Assembly (NCBI GenBank): GCA_963674475.2 | Contig: CAXXFQ010000017.1 | Coordinates: forward strand, 434,001-498,000 | Length of the DNA: 64,000 bases | Origin: CAXXFQ01 sp963674475 | Lineage (GTDB): Bacteria; Planctomycetota; Planctomycetia; Pirellulales; Thermoguttaceae | Direction: 5' to 3' | In this document: one piece after another, positions 26,714 through 37,841 of the stretch | Position numbering within the stretch: position 1 is the stretch's first letter | Layout: every line of letters begins with the position of its first letter | Made by a program: the position numbers and the translations under genes | The notes under the pieces: generated by a model | What the model saw: the letters and a program-made list of their open reading frames with translations, nothing else | Databases searched by the model: none | What the model was told of the DNA's origin: nothing

Positions 26714-27568
26714 CTAGACCTTCTTCTTGCCGACGCCCGCGAATCGACTCATCAAATCGTCGCTGACCATCCCGGTTTCCAGTACGAGTCGGGCCAGCCG
26801 GTTTCGCATGATGTTGAAGATTGCGATCGCCGGGATCGCGATCATCAGGCCCAACAGGGTCGTAAACAACGCCCGCGAGATCCCTTCGGCCAGTTGCGAC
26901 GCTTGTGGCGTGGTTTCGCTGGTGGCGATCACCCGGAACGAATCGATCATCCCTTGCACGGTGCCCAGCAGGCCGACCATGGGGCTGACCGTGCCGATCA
27001 GACCGATGTAGCTGAGCCGGTGTTCGAGTCGCATATTCTCGTCCTCGCCGGTTTCCTGCATCGCTTCGACCGATTTGTCGTAACTTTTTTGGACGTTCGC
27101 CATTCCCGCGGCCAAGACCCGACCCAAGAGCGATTCGTCGCTTTGAGTCATTTGAAAGGCCTCTTGGTATTTTTTTTGGTTCAGCTGGGCTTCAAAGCCT
27201 TCGATCAAGGGCGTGGGGAGAATCGACTCGCGACGGATCGCCATGAGGTTCATCACCACCAGCGAGACCAACGTTACCGAAAGAGCCAGGAAAATAATGC
27301 TATAACCGGCGCCAAGCGATTGGTACATCCAGCTCAAAAGACTTTCGCGCTGGGCGGTCGGTTCGGTTGTGGGAGCAGCCGGGGCCGCGGCGGGCGTTGC
27401 TTCGGTTTCCTCGAGGATCAACTGGTCATCCGAAAGGACGTCGCCTTGAGCGATCGCGTTCGTTGGTCCGAGCAAAGGAATCCCGCTGATCGCCCAAACG
27501 GTCGCCAGCGAGCCGAGGAAAACGAAAAAAAAGAGGTGGAGTTTTTGGGTTCCCAACCGGTGACGCAT
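26714..27568 (-). CDS. exbB: MotA/TolQ/ExbB proton-channel protein
   Basis: A 284-residue ExbB relative. It starts with a signal-like helix (near residues 9-30) and a Pro/Ala/Thr-rich periplasmic linker, an extension seen in some longer ExbBs, before the three conserved helices: near 85-110, LIGTVSPMVGLLGTVQGMI near 195-215, and ALFTTLLGLMIAIPAIAIFN near 240-262. The ATG at 27568 follows AGGAGAGG, which sets the start. It heads the Exb part of a leftward operon behind two TPR genes, so the motor probably works with TPR partners in the envelope. Confidence 0.92.
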   Translation of the reverse strand: MRHRLGTQKLHLFFFVFLGSLATVWAISGIPLLGPTNAIAQGDVLSDDQLILEETEATPAAAPAAPTTEPTAQRESLLSWMYQSLGAGYSIIFLALSVTLVSLVVMNLMAIRRESILPTPLIEGFEAQLNQKKYQEAFQMTQSDESLLGRVLAAGMANVQKSYDKSVEAMQETGEDENMRLEHRLSYIGLIGTVSPMVGLLGTVQGMIDSFRVIATSETTPQASQLAEGISRALFTTLLGLMIAIPAIAIFNIMRNRLARLVLETGMVSDDLMSRFAGVGKKKV

Positions 27569-27792
27569 GATCCTCTCCTGACGGATAGGGGGATTTTTCT
27601 CTAAATGAACCAATGGTTAAAAGGAGTTTAGCTCGTCAAAGGGGCCGTTTTTTAAAAAACAGCTCTTAAAACGGATCATAATAGGATTCGGTTTTTCATA
27701 CAAGAACCTGTGAGATTTTACGGTTTTGACGGATTCGTGAAGAGGCGGTTTTTAGGCGTCTTTCAAAGGGTATTGTATCTGGGAAAAAGATT

Positions 27793-28824
27793 CTACTTGG
27801 CGCGATTCCAACGACTGTTTCGATAACGATTTTGCAAGGTTTTGTTTGCTTCGGCTGCCCGGTCGGGGCGGTGCATTTGGTTCCATAACTCGGCCAGGTT
27901 CGCCAGGGCCTCGGCATGGGCGTCGGCGTCGGCGAAATAAAGGATATCGACGTGCAGAAAGGCCAAAAGGGCCTCTTCGTTGCGTCCGGCTTTCCTCAGA
28001 CAGTTGCCCAGCGTGTTGTACGCTTCGGCGCCGACCAGCTTATTTTCGGGATCGACCTGATTGAGGACCTTTTGGGTCAGAGCGAGGGCTTCGTCCCCTT
28101 TTCCCTGGGCAAGCAGACAGCGGGCTTTTCCCAGTCCGGCCAAAAGGGGCAGGGGGGCGTCGGCGCCGAGATCGTCGATGAGCTCGAAGCTGGCCTGGGC
28201 CTCTTGCGGACGTCCGGCGGCCAAAAGGGCCTTGCCGATTTTGTACTTGGCCCGCGCTTGAAGCGACTTCCACGGCACGTCTTCAATCGCCCGGTAGTAT
28301 TCCAACGCGTTGGTTTCGCGGCGAATTTCCATCAACAGGTCGCCGACCAGTTCGTTCGCGGCGTACCAGTGGTAGCTGTTGGGGTAGCGGTTGACGAAAT
28401 CGATCGCTTGGCTTCCCGCGTCGCGAAGGTTGCCGATCCCTCGTCGGGCCAGTTCGGCGGCGGCCAGCGCTTGGTAAAATTCGACCTCCTGCCGAATCGG
28501 ATCGGACGGGATTTGGTCGAGGTTGATTTCGCCCAAATTTCGCGAGGCGTCTTCATAGCGTCCGGACAAGATGGCCGAGCGGGCCGTTGTCAGGCGGGGC
28601 GGCTCCTCGGCCAAACGGATCGAGTCGATCAGACCGGCCGGGAATCGTTCGATTTTTCCGTCGTGTTCCAGAGTGACCTCGCGGGAGGTCATCTTGGTGA
28701 TTTTTCCCGAAACGGTCTTTTTCCCGAGGCGGACCATGTCGTCGGCCGCCCGGACCTCGCTGCCGGAACCGCTCCAAACGGTCAAAAGGCCGAGAAGGAG
28801 GAGGGAAAAAACGCGGATAGGCAT
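27793..28824 (-). CDS. Exported TPR protein of the Exb operon
   Basis: A 343-residue protein with a signal peptide (PIRVFSLLLLGLLTVWSGS, cleavage probably after AAD or nearby at residue 28-30). A small beta-rich segment near 30-70 (KKTVSGKITKMTSREVTLEHDGK) is followed by TPR-like helices (EALALTQKVLNQVDPENK and others). It should sit in the periplasm or at the envelope. The ATG at 28824 has GGGAG upstream. It starts 56 bases after the 1,015-residue TPR gene and lies 224 bases before exbB. No catalytic motif is visible. Confidence 0.8.
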   Translation of the reverse strand: MPIRVFSLLLLGLLTVWSGSGSEVRAADDMVRLGKKTVSGKITKMTSREVTLEHDGKIERFPAGLIDSIRLAEEPPRLTTARSAILSGRYEDASRNLGEINLDQIPSDPIRQEVEFYQALAAAELARRGIGNLRDAGSQAIDFVNRYPNSYHWYAANELVGDLLMEIRRETNALEYYRAIEDVPWKSLQARAKYKIGKALLAAGRPQEAQASFELIDDLGADAPLPLLAGLGKARCLLAQGKGDEALALTQKVLNQVDPENKLVGAEAYNTLGNCLRKAGRNEEALLAFLHVDILYFADADAHAEALANLAELWNQMHRPDRAAEANKTLQNRYRNSRWNRAK

Positions 28825-28880
28825 CGAATGGTTCTCCCGTTCGATTCGAGTCATGAAAATAGAAAAAATTTGGTTTTTCA

Positions 28881-31800
28881 TCACGGCGATTTCTTTTTCT
28901 GGGAAGCTTTGATTTTCCGATCGAGGGCGTTGTATCTTGCCGCCCATTGGGACCCGCCCAGATCGGGGTGGAGGCGGCGGATGATCTCAATGTCTTGGTG
29001 GGCTCGTCGGAGATTTTCTTCACGCGTCGGGCCGGTTTGAGTCATCGCGTAGCGGTATCGGCAGTAGGCCAAATGGAATCGGGCCTGATGAAATTTGTCG
29101 CCGTTATGAGGGGAGCGAGCCAAGAGCTTCGAGAGCTTTCCCCAGCCCCAGACCAGCTTGGTCGTCGAGCCGTCTTTCTTTTTTATTTGCTGTCCGCCGA
29201 GGATCGCGTTCAGATAGCGACGTTCGTTGCCTGGCGTGCTTCCCCAGCCTTCGTAGGTCTTGGCCGCTTCGATCTGGGCGTCGACCAACGCGACGCGCTT
29301 TCGGAGTACCTCGACCAACAGCCGCATCGCTTCGGGATATTTTTTCAGTCGACGAAAACATTCGGCCAAGCGAATCCGGATCGCCAGTCCGGCGTTCGGG
29401 TTGGGCAGAAAGGCCGGGTCGGTTTTCGCTCGGGCGAGGATCGCTTCAAAGGCTCCGGCCGCTTTGGCGAAATACTTTTGAGTCAGGGGGGCGGCCCGGT
29501 TTTGGGCCTCGACGGTCGTCGCCATCTGGAAGAAGGTCGAACCGACCCACATCAACGATTGGAAAGAGGCGTTTTCGCTTCGGCCTGCAATTCGATCGAG
29601 AAACTGTTCGAACGCTTGGGTGACCCGGTCGAGCTCTTCAGGTTTCCCTTGGGTTCGGAGCGATTCGAGAATTTTTTCAAGTTCACGCCCCAAGGTGACA
29701 TAGATCTGATTAAGCTGCTTCTGGCCGTCGGCCCCTGGTTCGAGAATCGCCTTTTCCAAGAGGTCCATGGTCGTTTCGGCCTTGGCGAAGTCTTGATGGG
29801 CGATATAGGCCCTTAAGGCCGTCTTGAGTGCTTCGATTCGATAGGCACGGTTTGCGGTGGCCGGGTGCGCTTGTTTGATTAACGGCAAAAGCCCGTAGGT
29901 CGAGTTTTCCAGCCAAGGGATCACTTGGTCCGTCTGGCCTTCTCGCAGTTGAATTTGGGCCAAGGCGACGATCGAGGCGAAAAGGAACGGATCGATACGG
30001 TTGGCATCCACGTTTCTTTGAATCCCGTCGGAAAGCAACTTTTTGGCCTCGGCCGTCATGGCGGAGAGCTTCGCCTCGTCGGGGCGCCCGGCTTTTTCCT
30101 TGCGCATCGCGCGAAGCGTCTCGGCCCAAAGTTCCCGCCCCAAAAGCAATTCGGCGTTTCCTCGATTGGCCGAATCGGCGGGGATCTTGGCCAGAAATTC
30201 ACGGGCCCGGTCGAGTCGGTGGTCCATTAACGCGGAACGGATGAGAATCGTCCACGCCGAAGCGGCTTCGGGGCCCTCGGGCCATTGAGCGGTGATTCGC
30301 TTGGCCGTTTCGATCATCTTCCGGTTGAAGATCTCTTTTGACGCGGGGGATTCGGATTCGCCCGTCAAGTCGGCGTAAGCGGCCAAGGCGACGGCGGCCG
30401 CTTCTTTGGCCTGCGGGTGATCGGGGTAGTGGGTGACCAAAAAGTCGCCTAAAACGGCCGCTTGCGGAAGTTGTTCGTCTTTCAAATAAAGATAGGCAAG
30501 GTAATATCGGGCGTCGTTGAGTTGGTCGATCGGCGTCTTGGAGTCGGCACGGCGGAGCGCGTCATGAAGATGGGCAAACGCCTCGGTGCGCAAATCGGCG
30601 ATCTGTCGGTTCAGGGCGTCTCGTTGTTCAGCCGTGAGAGACCGGTCGAAAACCAGTCGCTTTTGCATCGTCGTGAGCCGGTCCAGAGAGAGTTTTCCCT
30701 GTTTGAGGATCGAAGCGAAATCGGCCGCTTCGCTCTCCTCGAAATCCATCCCCAACAAAGGATCGGCCAGCTTGGCGCGGGCCGCCTCTTGATAACTGCC
30801 GGGAGTTCGGGCCACTTCCAAAAGGGCTCTTCGGGCCGTGTTCAAAAAACGTTTTCGGTCGGCTTGCGACTTGGGGTCTTTTTTCGTGAGAATCGCGGCT
30901 GCCTGGAGACAGGCGATGCCCCCTTCAAACTCGATTTGAAGTCCTTCCGGCGAGCTTCGTTCGGTCGGCTGAGCCGAATCGGCCCACTGTTGGTACCATT
31001 GGGCCGCGTCGGCAAACCGTTTCACCTCGGGAGAAGCGAGCGTTTCGATCAGCGCCTGATAGGCCTGCTGTTTGAGACGACTCATCACCGGGGAATCGCC
31101 CGGGAGCAAGAGCAGCGATTCGAACAGTTCCACGGCCCGTTTCTGGTCGCCGGACTCCTTCAAACAGCGGCCTTGTCCGAGTCGTGCGTAAAGTCCGGCG
31201 AGAAAACCTTGGTAACGTTCGTAAATCGATTCGAACTCTTTGGCCGAATTGCGGAGCCCTTTTTGGCGTTTTTCGTCTTCAGCCGGATAGGTCATTGCCG
31301 TTTCGAATAAACAGGTCGCCCCCATCAGCTTGGCTTCCAACAGATCGGTCTGCAGTTGGGAAACCTGCTCTTGAAGCTCGGGCGAGGTTGGTTTTCCGAG
31401 TTTTTTTAACTCCGCGTTGGCCGCCTTTTCCGCCTCGCGATAGATGGGCAGCGCCTTTTCGTAGTAGGCTCGGGCCTCGGTCAAAAGGGCGGCCCGTTTT
31501 TCCTGGGACAGCTCGCTTTGCCGGGTCACTTCGGTCAAGACGCGTCCACGTCGTAAAAGAATATTGGCCAAATGCGATCGGACCTTGCCGGCCAATGGAT
31601 GATGGGGGTGGGCTGCGAGAAACGTTTCGAAATGGGCCCCCGCCTCGTCGAGCGTTTCCTCCGGATCGCGGTCGAGAGACTCGGATCCGGTTAGGAGGGT
31701 GATCCCGATTTCATAATCGAGTACTTCTTTGATCGCTTCGGGCGCATTGGGGTCGGCCTTCATCTGTTCGAGGTAAACCAGCGCCGTATCGTAAAATCCT

Positions 31801-31928
31801 CGCTGCCGAAGCCCATCGAGCATCGGTTTCCAGGCACGGGCCGCTTGGGCGGTCGTGATGCAAGAAGCGAGGATCGTGACGATCAGGAGAAGTCGGCCAA
31901 TCCGATTTGTCCGTAAAATCGATATCAT
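28881..31928 (-). CDS. Large exported TPR protein, first gene of Exb block
   Basis: A 1,015-residue protein with a signal peptide (RIGRLLLIVTILASCITTAQA, ending near residue 29) and helical TPR-like repeats over nearly its whole length, e.g. AHFETFLAAHPHHPLAGKVR, KRAVELFESLLLLPGD, PQAAVLGDFLVTHYPDHPQ and YPEAMRLLVEVLRKR. The tail is basic (KIKASQKKKSP). I start at the ATG at 31928 because earlier in-frame ATGs precede no signal peptide. Together with the 343-residue TPR protein and ExbB/ExbD/ExbD it forms a gene set I know from planctomycetes but for which no function has been fixed. A scaffold or the load of the Exb motor is a reasonable guess. Confidence 0.82.
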   Translation of the reverse strand: MISILRTNRIGRLLLIVTILASCITTAQAARAWKPMLDGLRQRGFYDTALVYLEQMKADPNAPEAIKEVLDYEIGITLLTGSESLDRDPEETLDEAGAHFETFLAAHPHHPLAGKVRSHLANILLRRGRVLTEVTRQSELSQEKRAALLTEARAYYEKALPIYREAEKAANAELKKLGKPTSPELQEQVSQLQTDLLEAKLMGATCLFETAMTYPAEDEKRQKGLRNSAKEFESIYERYQGFLAGLYARLGQGRCLKESGDQKRAVELFESLLLLPGDSPVMSRLKQQAYQALIETLASPEVKRFADAAQWYQQWADSAQPTERSSPEGLQIEFEGGIACLQAAAILTKKDPKSQADRKRFLNTARRALLEVARTPGSYQEAARAKLADPLLGMDFEESEAADFASILKQGKLSLDRLTTMQKRLVFDRSLTAEQRDALNRQIADLRTEAFAHLHDALRRADSKTPIDQLNDARYYLAYLYLKDEQLPQAAVLGDFLVTHYPDHPQAKEAAAVALAAYADLTGESESPASKEIFNRKMIETAKRITAQWPEGPEAASAWTILIRSALMDHRLDRAREFLAKIPADSANRGNAELLLGRELWAETLRAMRKEKAGRPDEAKLSAMTAEAKKLLSDGIQRNVDANRIDPFLFASIVALAQIQLREGQTDQVIPWLENSTYGLLPLIKQAHPATANRAYRIEALKTALRAYIAHQDFAKAETTMDLLEKAILEPGADGQKQLNQIYVTLGRELEKILESLRTQGKPEELDRVTQAFEQFLDRIAGRSENASFQSLMWVGSTFFQMATTVEAQNRAAPLTQKYFAKAAGAFEAILARAKTDPAFLPNPNAGLAIRIRLAECFRRLKKYPEAMRLLVEVLRKRVALVDAQIEAAKTYEGWGSTPGNERRYLNAILGGQQIKKKDGSTTKLVWGWGKLSKLLARSPHNGDKFHQARFHLAYCRYRYAMTQTGPTREENLRRAHQDIEIIRRLHPDLGGSQWAARYNALDRKIKASQKKKSP

Positions 31929-32825
31929 GTTTATTGGACGCCTTTCGACGTGTCCCACCGGAACTGTACGCGGTAGGAGAACCTTTTTGGATAAAAATAA
32001 CCAGGCGGGGTCTCTGCCTTGAAAAAATAAAAGCAAAAACCCTTTTGAGTGTCTCGAGGTGAGGCTCTCAACCCGATCGGGCATTTTTTCACGAGGTGGG
32101 GCTCTCAACCCGTTCGGGCATCTTTTCACGAGGTGAGGGTCCCAACCCGTTCGAGCGACTTCAAAGGAGGTCCTGCTCGGACGTTTCTTCTATTCGGATG
32201 CCTCTTCTATAAGGTAGCGGTCCAATTGCACATCGACAAGCAAATCCAATCGAGAGAAGGGGAAAAAGTTTTTTCGTGCCGGTTTCTTAAGGAATCGCTG
32301 TCGCAATTTGCCGAAAAGGCCCCTTTTAATTTGGTTAATCGGCTTTACTGACCTATCTGTCCTAATCGGAATAATTGAAAAATTCCACCTCCGTATGCGG
32401 TCCATCAAGGCTCGTTCCTTTCTAATCGGCGTTCCTCCAGGTTCAGAGGGAGAGAGGAAGGCTTCTGAAAAGATGCCCCCCGATTAGAGTAGTTGTGCGA
32501 GGTTGTGTTGGGAGGAATATTAGGATCGAATTTTGAAAAAACCGCCGAGGAAAAAAACCGTGGTACAATAAAGGAAACTTTTTTAGAACGGGAGAGCCCG
32601 GTCGTTTTGGCGCTTGGCCCCGTCCCTGTTTCCTTTTTGAGTGGGGAAGCCGTTTTCAGAAAAGTTTTAATTGGTATATTAAACGTTTCGTCGTTTGAAT
32701 GTTTTTGTTTTTGAGATCGAAACGTCAAGGTAAATTCAAAAATCGCGATCGGGTGGAGGTGGTCGGTTCTCGGAGCGACTGCCCCTCATGCCGTTATCTT
32801 GTCTACTAAAAAAAAGGGTGAGTGA
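31929..32825. other. Divergent control region of the TPR/Exb/HEAT blocks
   Basis: About 900 bases between the leftward Exb block and the rightward giant TPR gene. It holds the 37-base tandem repeat at 32055-32165. I see no protein gene; the short frames here have no family likeness. Promoters for both directions must be here, but none is clear. Confidence 0.6.
32055..32165. repeat. 37-base tandem repeat, three units
   Basis: Units start at 32055, 32092 and 32129, contiguous with exact period 37. Each holds CGAGGTGRGG and AACCCGWTCG; units one and two differ at three positions, and unit three is more diverged. In the first two units CCCGWTCGGG is a small palindrome. The lack of spacers rules out CRISPR. 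Confidence 0.85.
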
Positions 32826-35800
32826 ATGGGATCCAACTTTTTGGAACGCATCAATGTCCGCTTTCTGGTTATCTTGTTGGGAGTGGGGATCGGCCTTTTG
32901 GCTTTGGTCGTTGTCGTCAACTACTTTCAAAGACGTGGCCATGCGACTTACTTTTTGGAAGAAGCCGAGAAGGCAGCAGAGAAAGAAAGTATTCTCGAAC
33001 GGCAAAAGGCGTTGGAAAACTACGGCAAGTATTTGAGCTTCAATCAAAACGCGACGGAAGTTCGTGCGAAATACGGTTTGCTTTTGGCGGAGTTAATGCA
33101 ATACCCGCAAGCGATTGACGTTCTCGAACGAGTGATGCGGGAAGATTCGGAACATGTTGAAGCACGAAAGGGCCTGGTTGATATCTACATCAACCCGATG
33201 ATTCGTCGATACTCCGACGCCTTGGATCACTTGGAGATTTTAAAGGCGACAAAACCTGAGGATGCCGAGATTTTGGAACTCTACGGTCAATGTTCCATGG
33301 CTCAGGAAAATGATATCGAAGCCGAAGAAGCTTTTCGTAAGGCGATTGAAAAAGATCCCCATCGATTAAGCGCCTATATGAATCTCTCTACGTTGCTGGA
33401 AAATCGAATGTCGAATGCGGAAGGGGCGCAAGAAATCCTTGACAAGATGATCGAGGTAAACCCGGATTCGGTCGAGGCATATTGCAAGCGAGGTCGCTCT
33501 TATCTCAGCAAGGGTGATTTGAAGAACGGGCAAGCCGACATTCAAAAAGCGTTGGAATTGAAGCCGGAGGACGAAAAAGCTCTCTTGTTGGCAGCCGAAG
33601 GTGCCATTAAGGAAAAAGATTACGCCAAATCGCGAGAGTATGCGAAAAAGGTTATCGAATTGTATCCCGAATCGGCTCAAGGGTATCTTAATTTGGCGGT
33701 CAATCTCCATTTCAACAAAGAGCCTGAGGAAGCCGTCAAGGTCTTGGAACAAGGTTTGAAAAAAACTGGTGGGGCGGCCCAATTGCTCTGGCATAAGGCC
33801 GACATCCTGTTGGGAATGCAAAAAACGGAGCAGGCTCGAGAAACCATTTTAGAGCTGAGGAAAAAACGTTTTCCGAACATGTTGATCGATTTTCTGGAAG
33901 CCGAGTTGGATTTTGCGAATCAAAAATGGCTTGATGCGTCCAAGAAATTTGAGAACGTTCGATCCAAGTTGGAAGGGGTACCCAGTTGGTCGAATTATGT
34001 TCAGCGGTCCAACTTCTTCTTGGCCCAGTGTTACAAGCGTCTGGGAAGACCTGAATTGGAGAAGCAGACTCTGAGCCGACTTGGTCAACCTCGCATCCTG
34101 GCGAGTGCGCAAAAAGCAGATCCCTATCTCCAAGCCAAGTTGCTTTTCCAAAAAGGGGAGTTGGATAATGCGATCAAGGAGTATCGCCTCGTTCTGGATT
34201 CGGATCGGGCGACTCCTGAGGGATGGATCGGCTTGACACAACTTCTCATGGCTCAGCAGCTTCAAATTGAAGATGCTTCAGAGCGGAAGTGGACTGAAGT
34301 GGATTTGACGATTGCCAAAGCGGCGGAAAATCTGCCTGGTGATCCTCGGATTTCGAATCTTCTCGCGCAGGTGTTGGCCGCCAAGGATAAATTGGGAGGG
34401 GCCGAAGGAGAACTTCGGTCGGCCGTGAATCAACGTCGTCAGGAATATCAACGCTGGCGAAAAGTAAAGGAGGGAGTTGTCCAGGCCGCCGATAGTCAAG
34501 CAGCGATCAAGGTGTTGGATGAGGCCATGGCCGATTGGGCCAAAGATAACCCCGTTTTGCAAGAAGCGAAGGTCGAGCTTCAAGAGGATAAGCAAAAGGA
34601 AGCAATCAAGCTGATCCGAAAGGCGATGCGAACCGATTTTGACCGGACGCGTCTCTGGCTGAATTTGGTTCGTCTTGCGGAAAAGAAGGGAGATTTGGCT
34701 CGAACGGAAGTGATTTTGGACGAGGCGGTGGAGGATATGGGGGACCAGACCATTTTCCGTCTGGCACGAGCGAGGCTTTGGTTTCAGCAAGATCCCGACG
34801 AGGCGACCAAAAAAATTCCGCTATTACTCGAAAATCTCGATCAGTTTTCCGAATCGAACCGACAGATGCTTTGGTCGAATGTCGCGCTATTGGCGTCACG
34901 GGCAGGGAAGCTGAAGGAAGCGGTCCGCTTATGTCGATTGACTGCCGATGCGCAGCCGAACAATCTCCAGTTACGTGAATGGCTTTTCGACCTGGCTTTA
35001 CGTGCCGGCGAGATGCAAGAGGTCGAAAAAACCTTGGAAGAAGTTCGTGGTATTGAAGGAGAGGGGCCTCACTGGAACTATCTCAAAGCGGTCGAGATGG
35101 TCCAAGGGGCGGATCAATCGGAAAAAGAAAAGTTCGATGCCGCGCTGGTCTATTTGGAAAAAGCTCGACTTCAAAGTCCCACTTGGGAGCGAGTACCCGC
35201 TTTTGAAGGGAGGGTGTACGACCTTCAAGGAAATCGAGAGGCGGCGATCAATTCCTATACCAAGGCGGTTGATCTTGGCATGAAAGATACCGAGGTAATC
35301 ACTCGATTGGTACAGCTTTTGACGCTGCTGGGGCGACAGGAAGAGGGAGGCCGATTTATTCAGATGATTCCGGAAGAGACTTCCGATCTCTCTTACCAGA
35401 CGCTTTATCTTAAGGCCCGGGAGCGGTTCCGACGAGGAGAAGATGCGCTCGGGATTCGAGATATGAAACGGGTGGCCGAGAGTCTGCGGAAAGTCTTGCC
35501 CGAGTCGAAAGATGTTTACGATTACATCCGTCTTTCCGAGGCTTTGAGATTGATTGCCCAGGCTAGCCCGAAAAATTCTTCGGAATCGAAAGTGGCTTCC
35601 GAGGAATCGGTCAAAGTCTTGCGTCAAGCGATTCAAATGGAACCAACCTCGCTTGTGCTATGGAGTCAAATCATCAAGACGCTTCGGCAATTTGATTTGA
35701 AGGAAGACATTGAAAAAACGATAGAAGAGGCGAAAAAACAACTTGGTCCTAAAGAACTTCCTCTGGTTTTGGCCGAATGTTATGTCGCATTGGGGCAAGC

Positions 35801-37330
35801 CAGTTTGGCAGAGGCCGAGTATGACAAGGCGATCGCTGAGGAGCCTGGGAATACGATTGCGACTCAGCGGGCGGTTCATTTCTATATTTTGAACAAGAAG
35901 AGTGAGAAGGCGGAAGAAATTCTTCGGCAGCGTATGGAAAACGGGTCGAAAGACAAGAAAAAGGATCTTCAGTGGGTTCGGCAACGTTTGGCCGCGATTT
36001 TGTTCAATAAAGAAAATTATCAAGCTCGCCAGGAAGCGATCAAACTGCTGGAGGCAAATTTGGCAGAGGATTCGAATTCGACGGTTGATAAAAGGATCCT
36101 CGCGCGTGGTTTGGCTTTCAAAGGAAGTCATGAGGAGCGTCGAAAGTCGCGAGCCCTGCTCGAGGAACTGGTCCAACTCTCGAATCCGGAAAACCAGGAT
36201 AGCTATATTTTGGCAAAGTTGTTGTTGACGGAAAACGATTGGTCCGGTGCCAGTGGTTTGATACAGCAATTGCTGACTTCCGATAAAATTAATCCGGATT
36301 GGCTGAGCACCTATATTCAAGCTTTGATTCGTCGACAGGCCTTTGGTGACGCTCAGCGAGTCTTGGATCAATACAAACAGTTAACGCCGAACACGTTTTC
36401 CAGCTATTATATTCAATCGCAGATCGACGTTGGACGGGGACAGATTGAGCAAGGCCTCGCGAAGCTGAAAGCGTTTTTGGTTAGCCAAGATGCCGAGCCG
36501 AAAGGTACTGCCATGAAGCTTGCTTTGGTCGCTCAAGCGGCCGAAACGTTGGCCAACCAGAATTCGCTCGGAACCAATCCTGAGGAAGCGAGGAAGACCC
36601 TGTTGGAGCAGGCGGAAGAATGGTATCGCGATCTGGGAAAGAGCAGTCCTAATTACAAGATGGTTTTGGCCGGCTTCTTGGGAAAGCAAGGAAAAGCCTT
36701 GGAAGCGATTTCCATGACCGAGCAAAACTGGCGGTTCAATCGTCCGACGACGATTGCTTCGACGACGGTTCGCTTGTTGTCGGTGGGTGAGCCGACGGCG
36801 GATCAAATCAAACGGGTCGAGAAGTTGATTAACGATGCGACGGTCCGGTATGGTAAGGTTCCTCCAATGCTCTTGGCAAAGGCCGAACTGCGGATTATTC
36901 AGAAAAAGTACGAAGATGCGGAGCAGCTATACCGTCAGGTGGTCGAAAAAGACCCCAATAATGTGGTTGCCCTGAATAATTTGGCCGTCTTTTTGGCGCT
37001 TCGCGGAGTTCAACTGGACGAGTCGCTGGATTTGATCAATCGAGCGTTCCAGCAGGCCGGCTCCATAGGGGCGTTGTTGGATTCGAGGGCGATGGTCCAC
37101 TTGGCTCGAGGAGACTGGGAGTCGGCCTTGGAGGACATGAAGGTCGCGCTGGCCGATGACCCAGTGGGACTCGCTACTTCCATCTGGCTCAGGCCTTGTT
37201 GATGGGTGGGAAAAAACAGGAAGCGCAGGAAGCGTTCCAGAAATCAAAAGATTTCGGTTTGACTGTCGATCAGCTCCAACCGATTGAGCGGCCTTCCTAC
37301 CGGAAGCTTCGCGAAGCACTTCAGCAGTAA
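32826..37330 (+). CDS. Giant TPR protein with 3'-end frameshift
   Basis: The first frame gives 1,458 residues and stops at 37202. One N-terminal membrane helix (FLVILLGVGIGLLALVVVVNYF, residues 13-34) anchors a very long TPR array, e.g. EEAFRKAIEKDPHRLSAYMN and EDAEQLYRQVVEKDPNNVVA. The end of that frame (GLATSIWLRPC) is unlike a TPR. The -1 frame just before it reads on as YFHLAQALLMGGKKQEAQEA and ends cleanly in LREALQQ at 37330. Restoring one G in the GGG run at 37166-37168 gives a continuous protein of 1,501 residues. So this is either a real frameshift that costs about 43 residues or a homopolymer sequencing error. A terminator follows at 37420. Function unknown; probably an envelope scaffold. 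Confidence 0.85.
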
Positions 37331-37841
37331 AGGACTTTGTTGCTTCCACGCACGGGGCGGCTCGGAAAAACGGCCGCTCCAGGCGTTTTTTCCTCTGTGT
37401 AAATGAAGAAAAGAAGAAGGGACCGTGACCAAAAAGTCGCGGTCCTTTTTTTTGGAGTTTCCATTCATGGCGATACCGGTGACCTGAAAACGTCAACCTG
37501 AGGGTGGAGAAATATATGCCTAATTTGCCCTTTGAAGTATTTTTTGTCCATTGGGCGTTGAAAGGCGGCTAGTTGTTGCAATTTACCTGTTTTACGGGCG
37601 TTTCTTTTGTGTGGGTTTTCGCCCCGTAAGAGGGGAGGAATGGTTCGTTCGGGAAAAGGAGCCTTTGGAAGGCGAAAAATGGATCGATTTTCGCTTTTTA
37701 TCGTCGTTTTGGACGTCACTTTCCCCTTTCCTCGCCAATTGATACAACTTGACATGGGGCGGGTTTCGTTGGTACCCTATATTATTTGAAACTCTATCGA
37801 TTTTTCCGCCTTCTTGGGCTTTTTGGCAGCAAGGAATCTCA
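37331..37841. other. Intergenic stretch with terminator and promoter-like site
   Basis: After the terminator at 37420-37453 the stretch has no gene I can support. A TTGACA at 37749-37754 lies upstream of the HEAT gene, but the best -10 (TATATT at 37778) is 23 bases away, too far for an ordinary housekeeping promoter. Confidence 0.5.
37420..37453 (+). terminator. Rho-independent terminator of the giant TPR gene
   Basis: GGACCG (37420-37425) pairs with CGGTCC (37440-37445), extended inward by GAC/GTC past one mismatch, around an A-rich loop, followed by eight Ts. It lies 90 bases behind the restored stop codon and not behind the frameshifted one in particular. Confidence 0.85.

Noticed and set aside
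32055..32165. CRISPR-like direct repeats
   Set aside because: The three 37-base units are contiguous with no spacers, and no cas gene is in the window.
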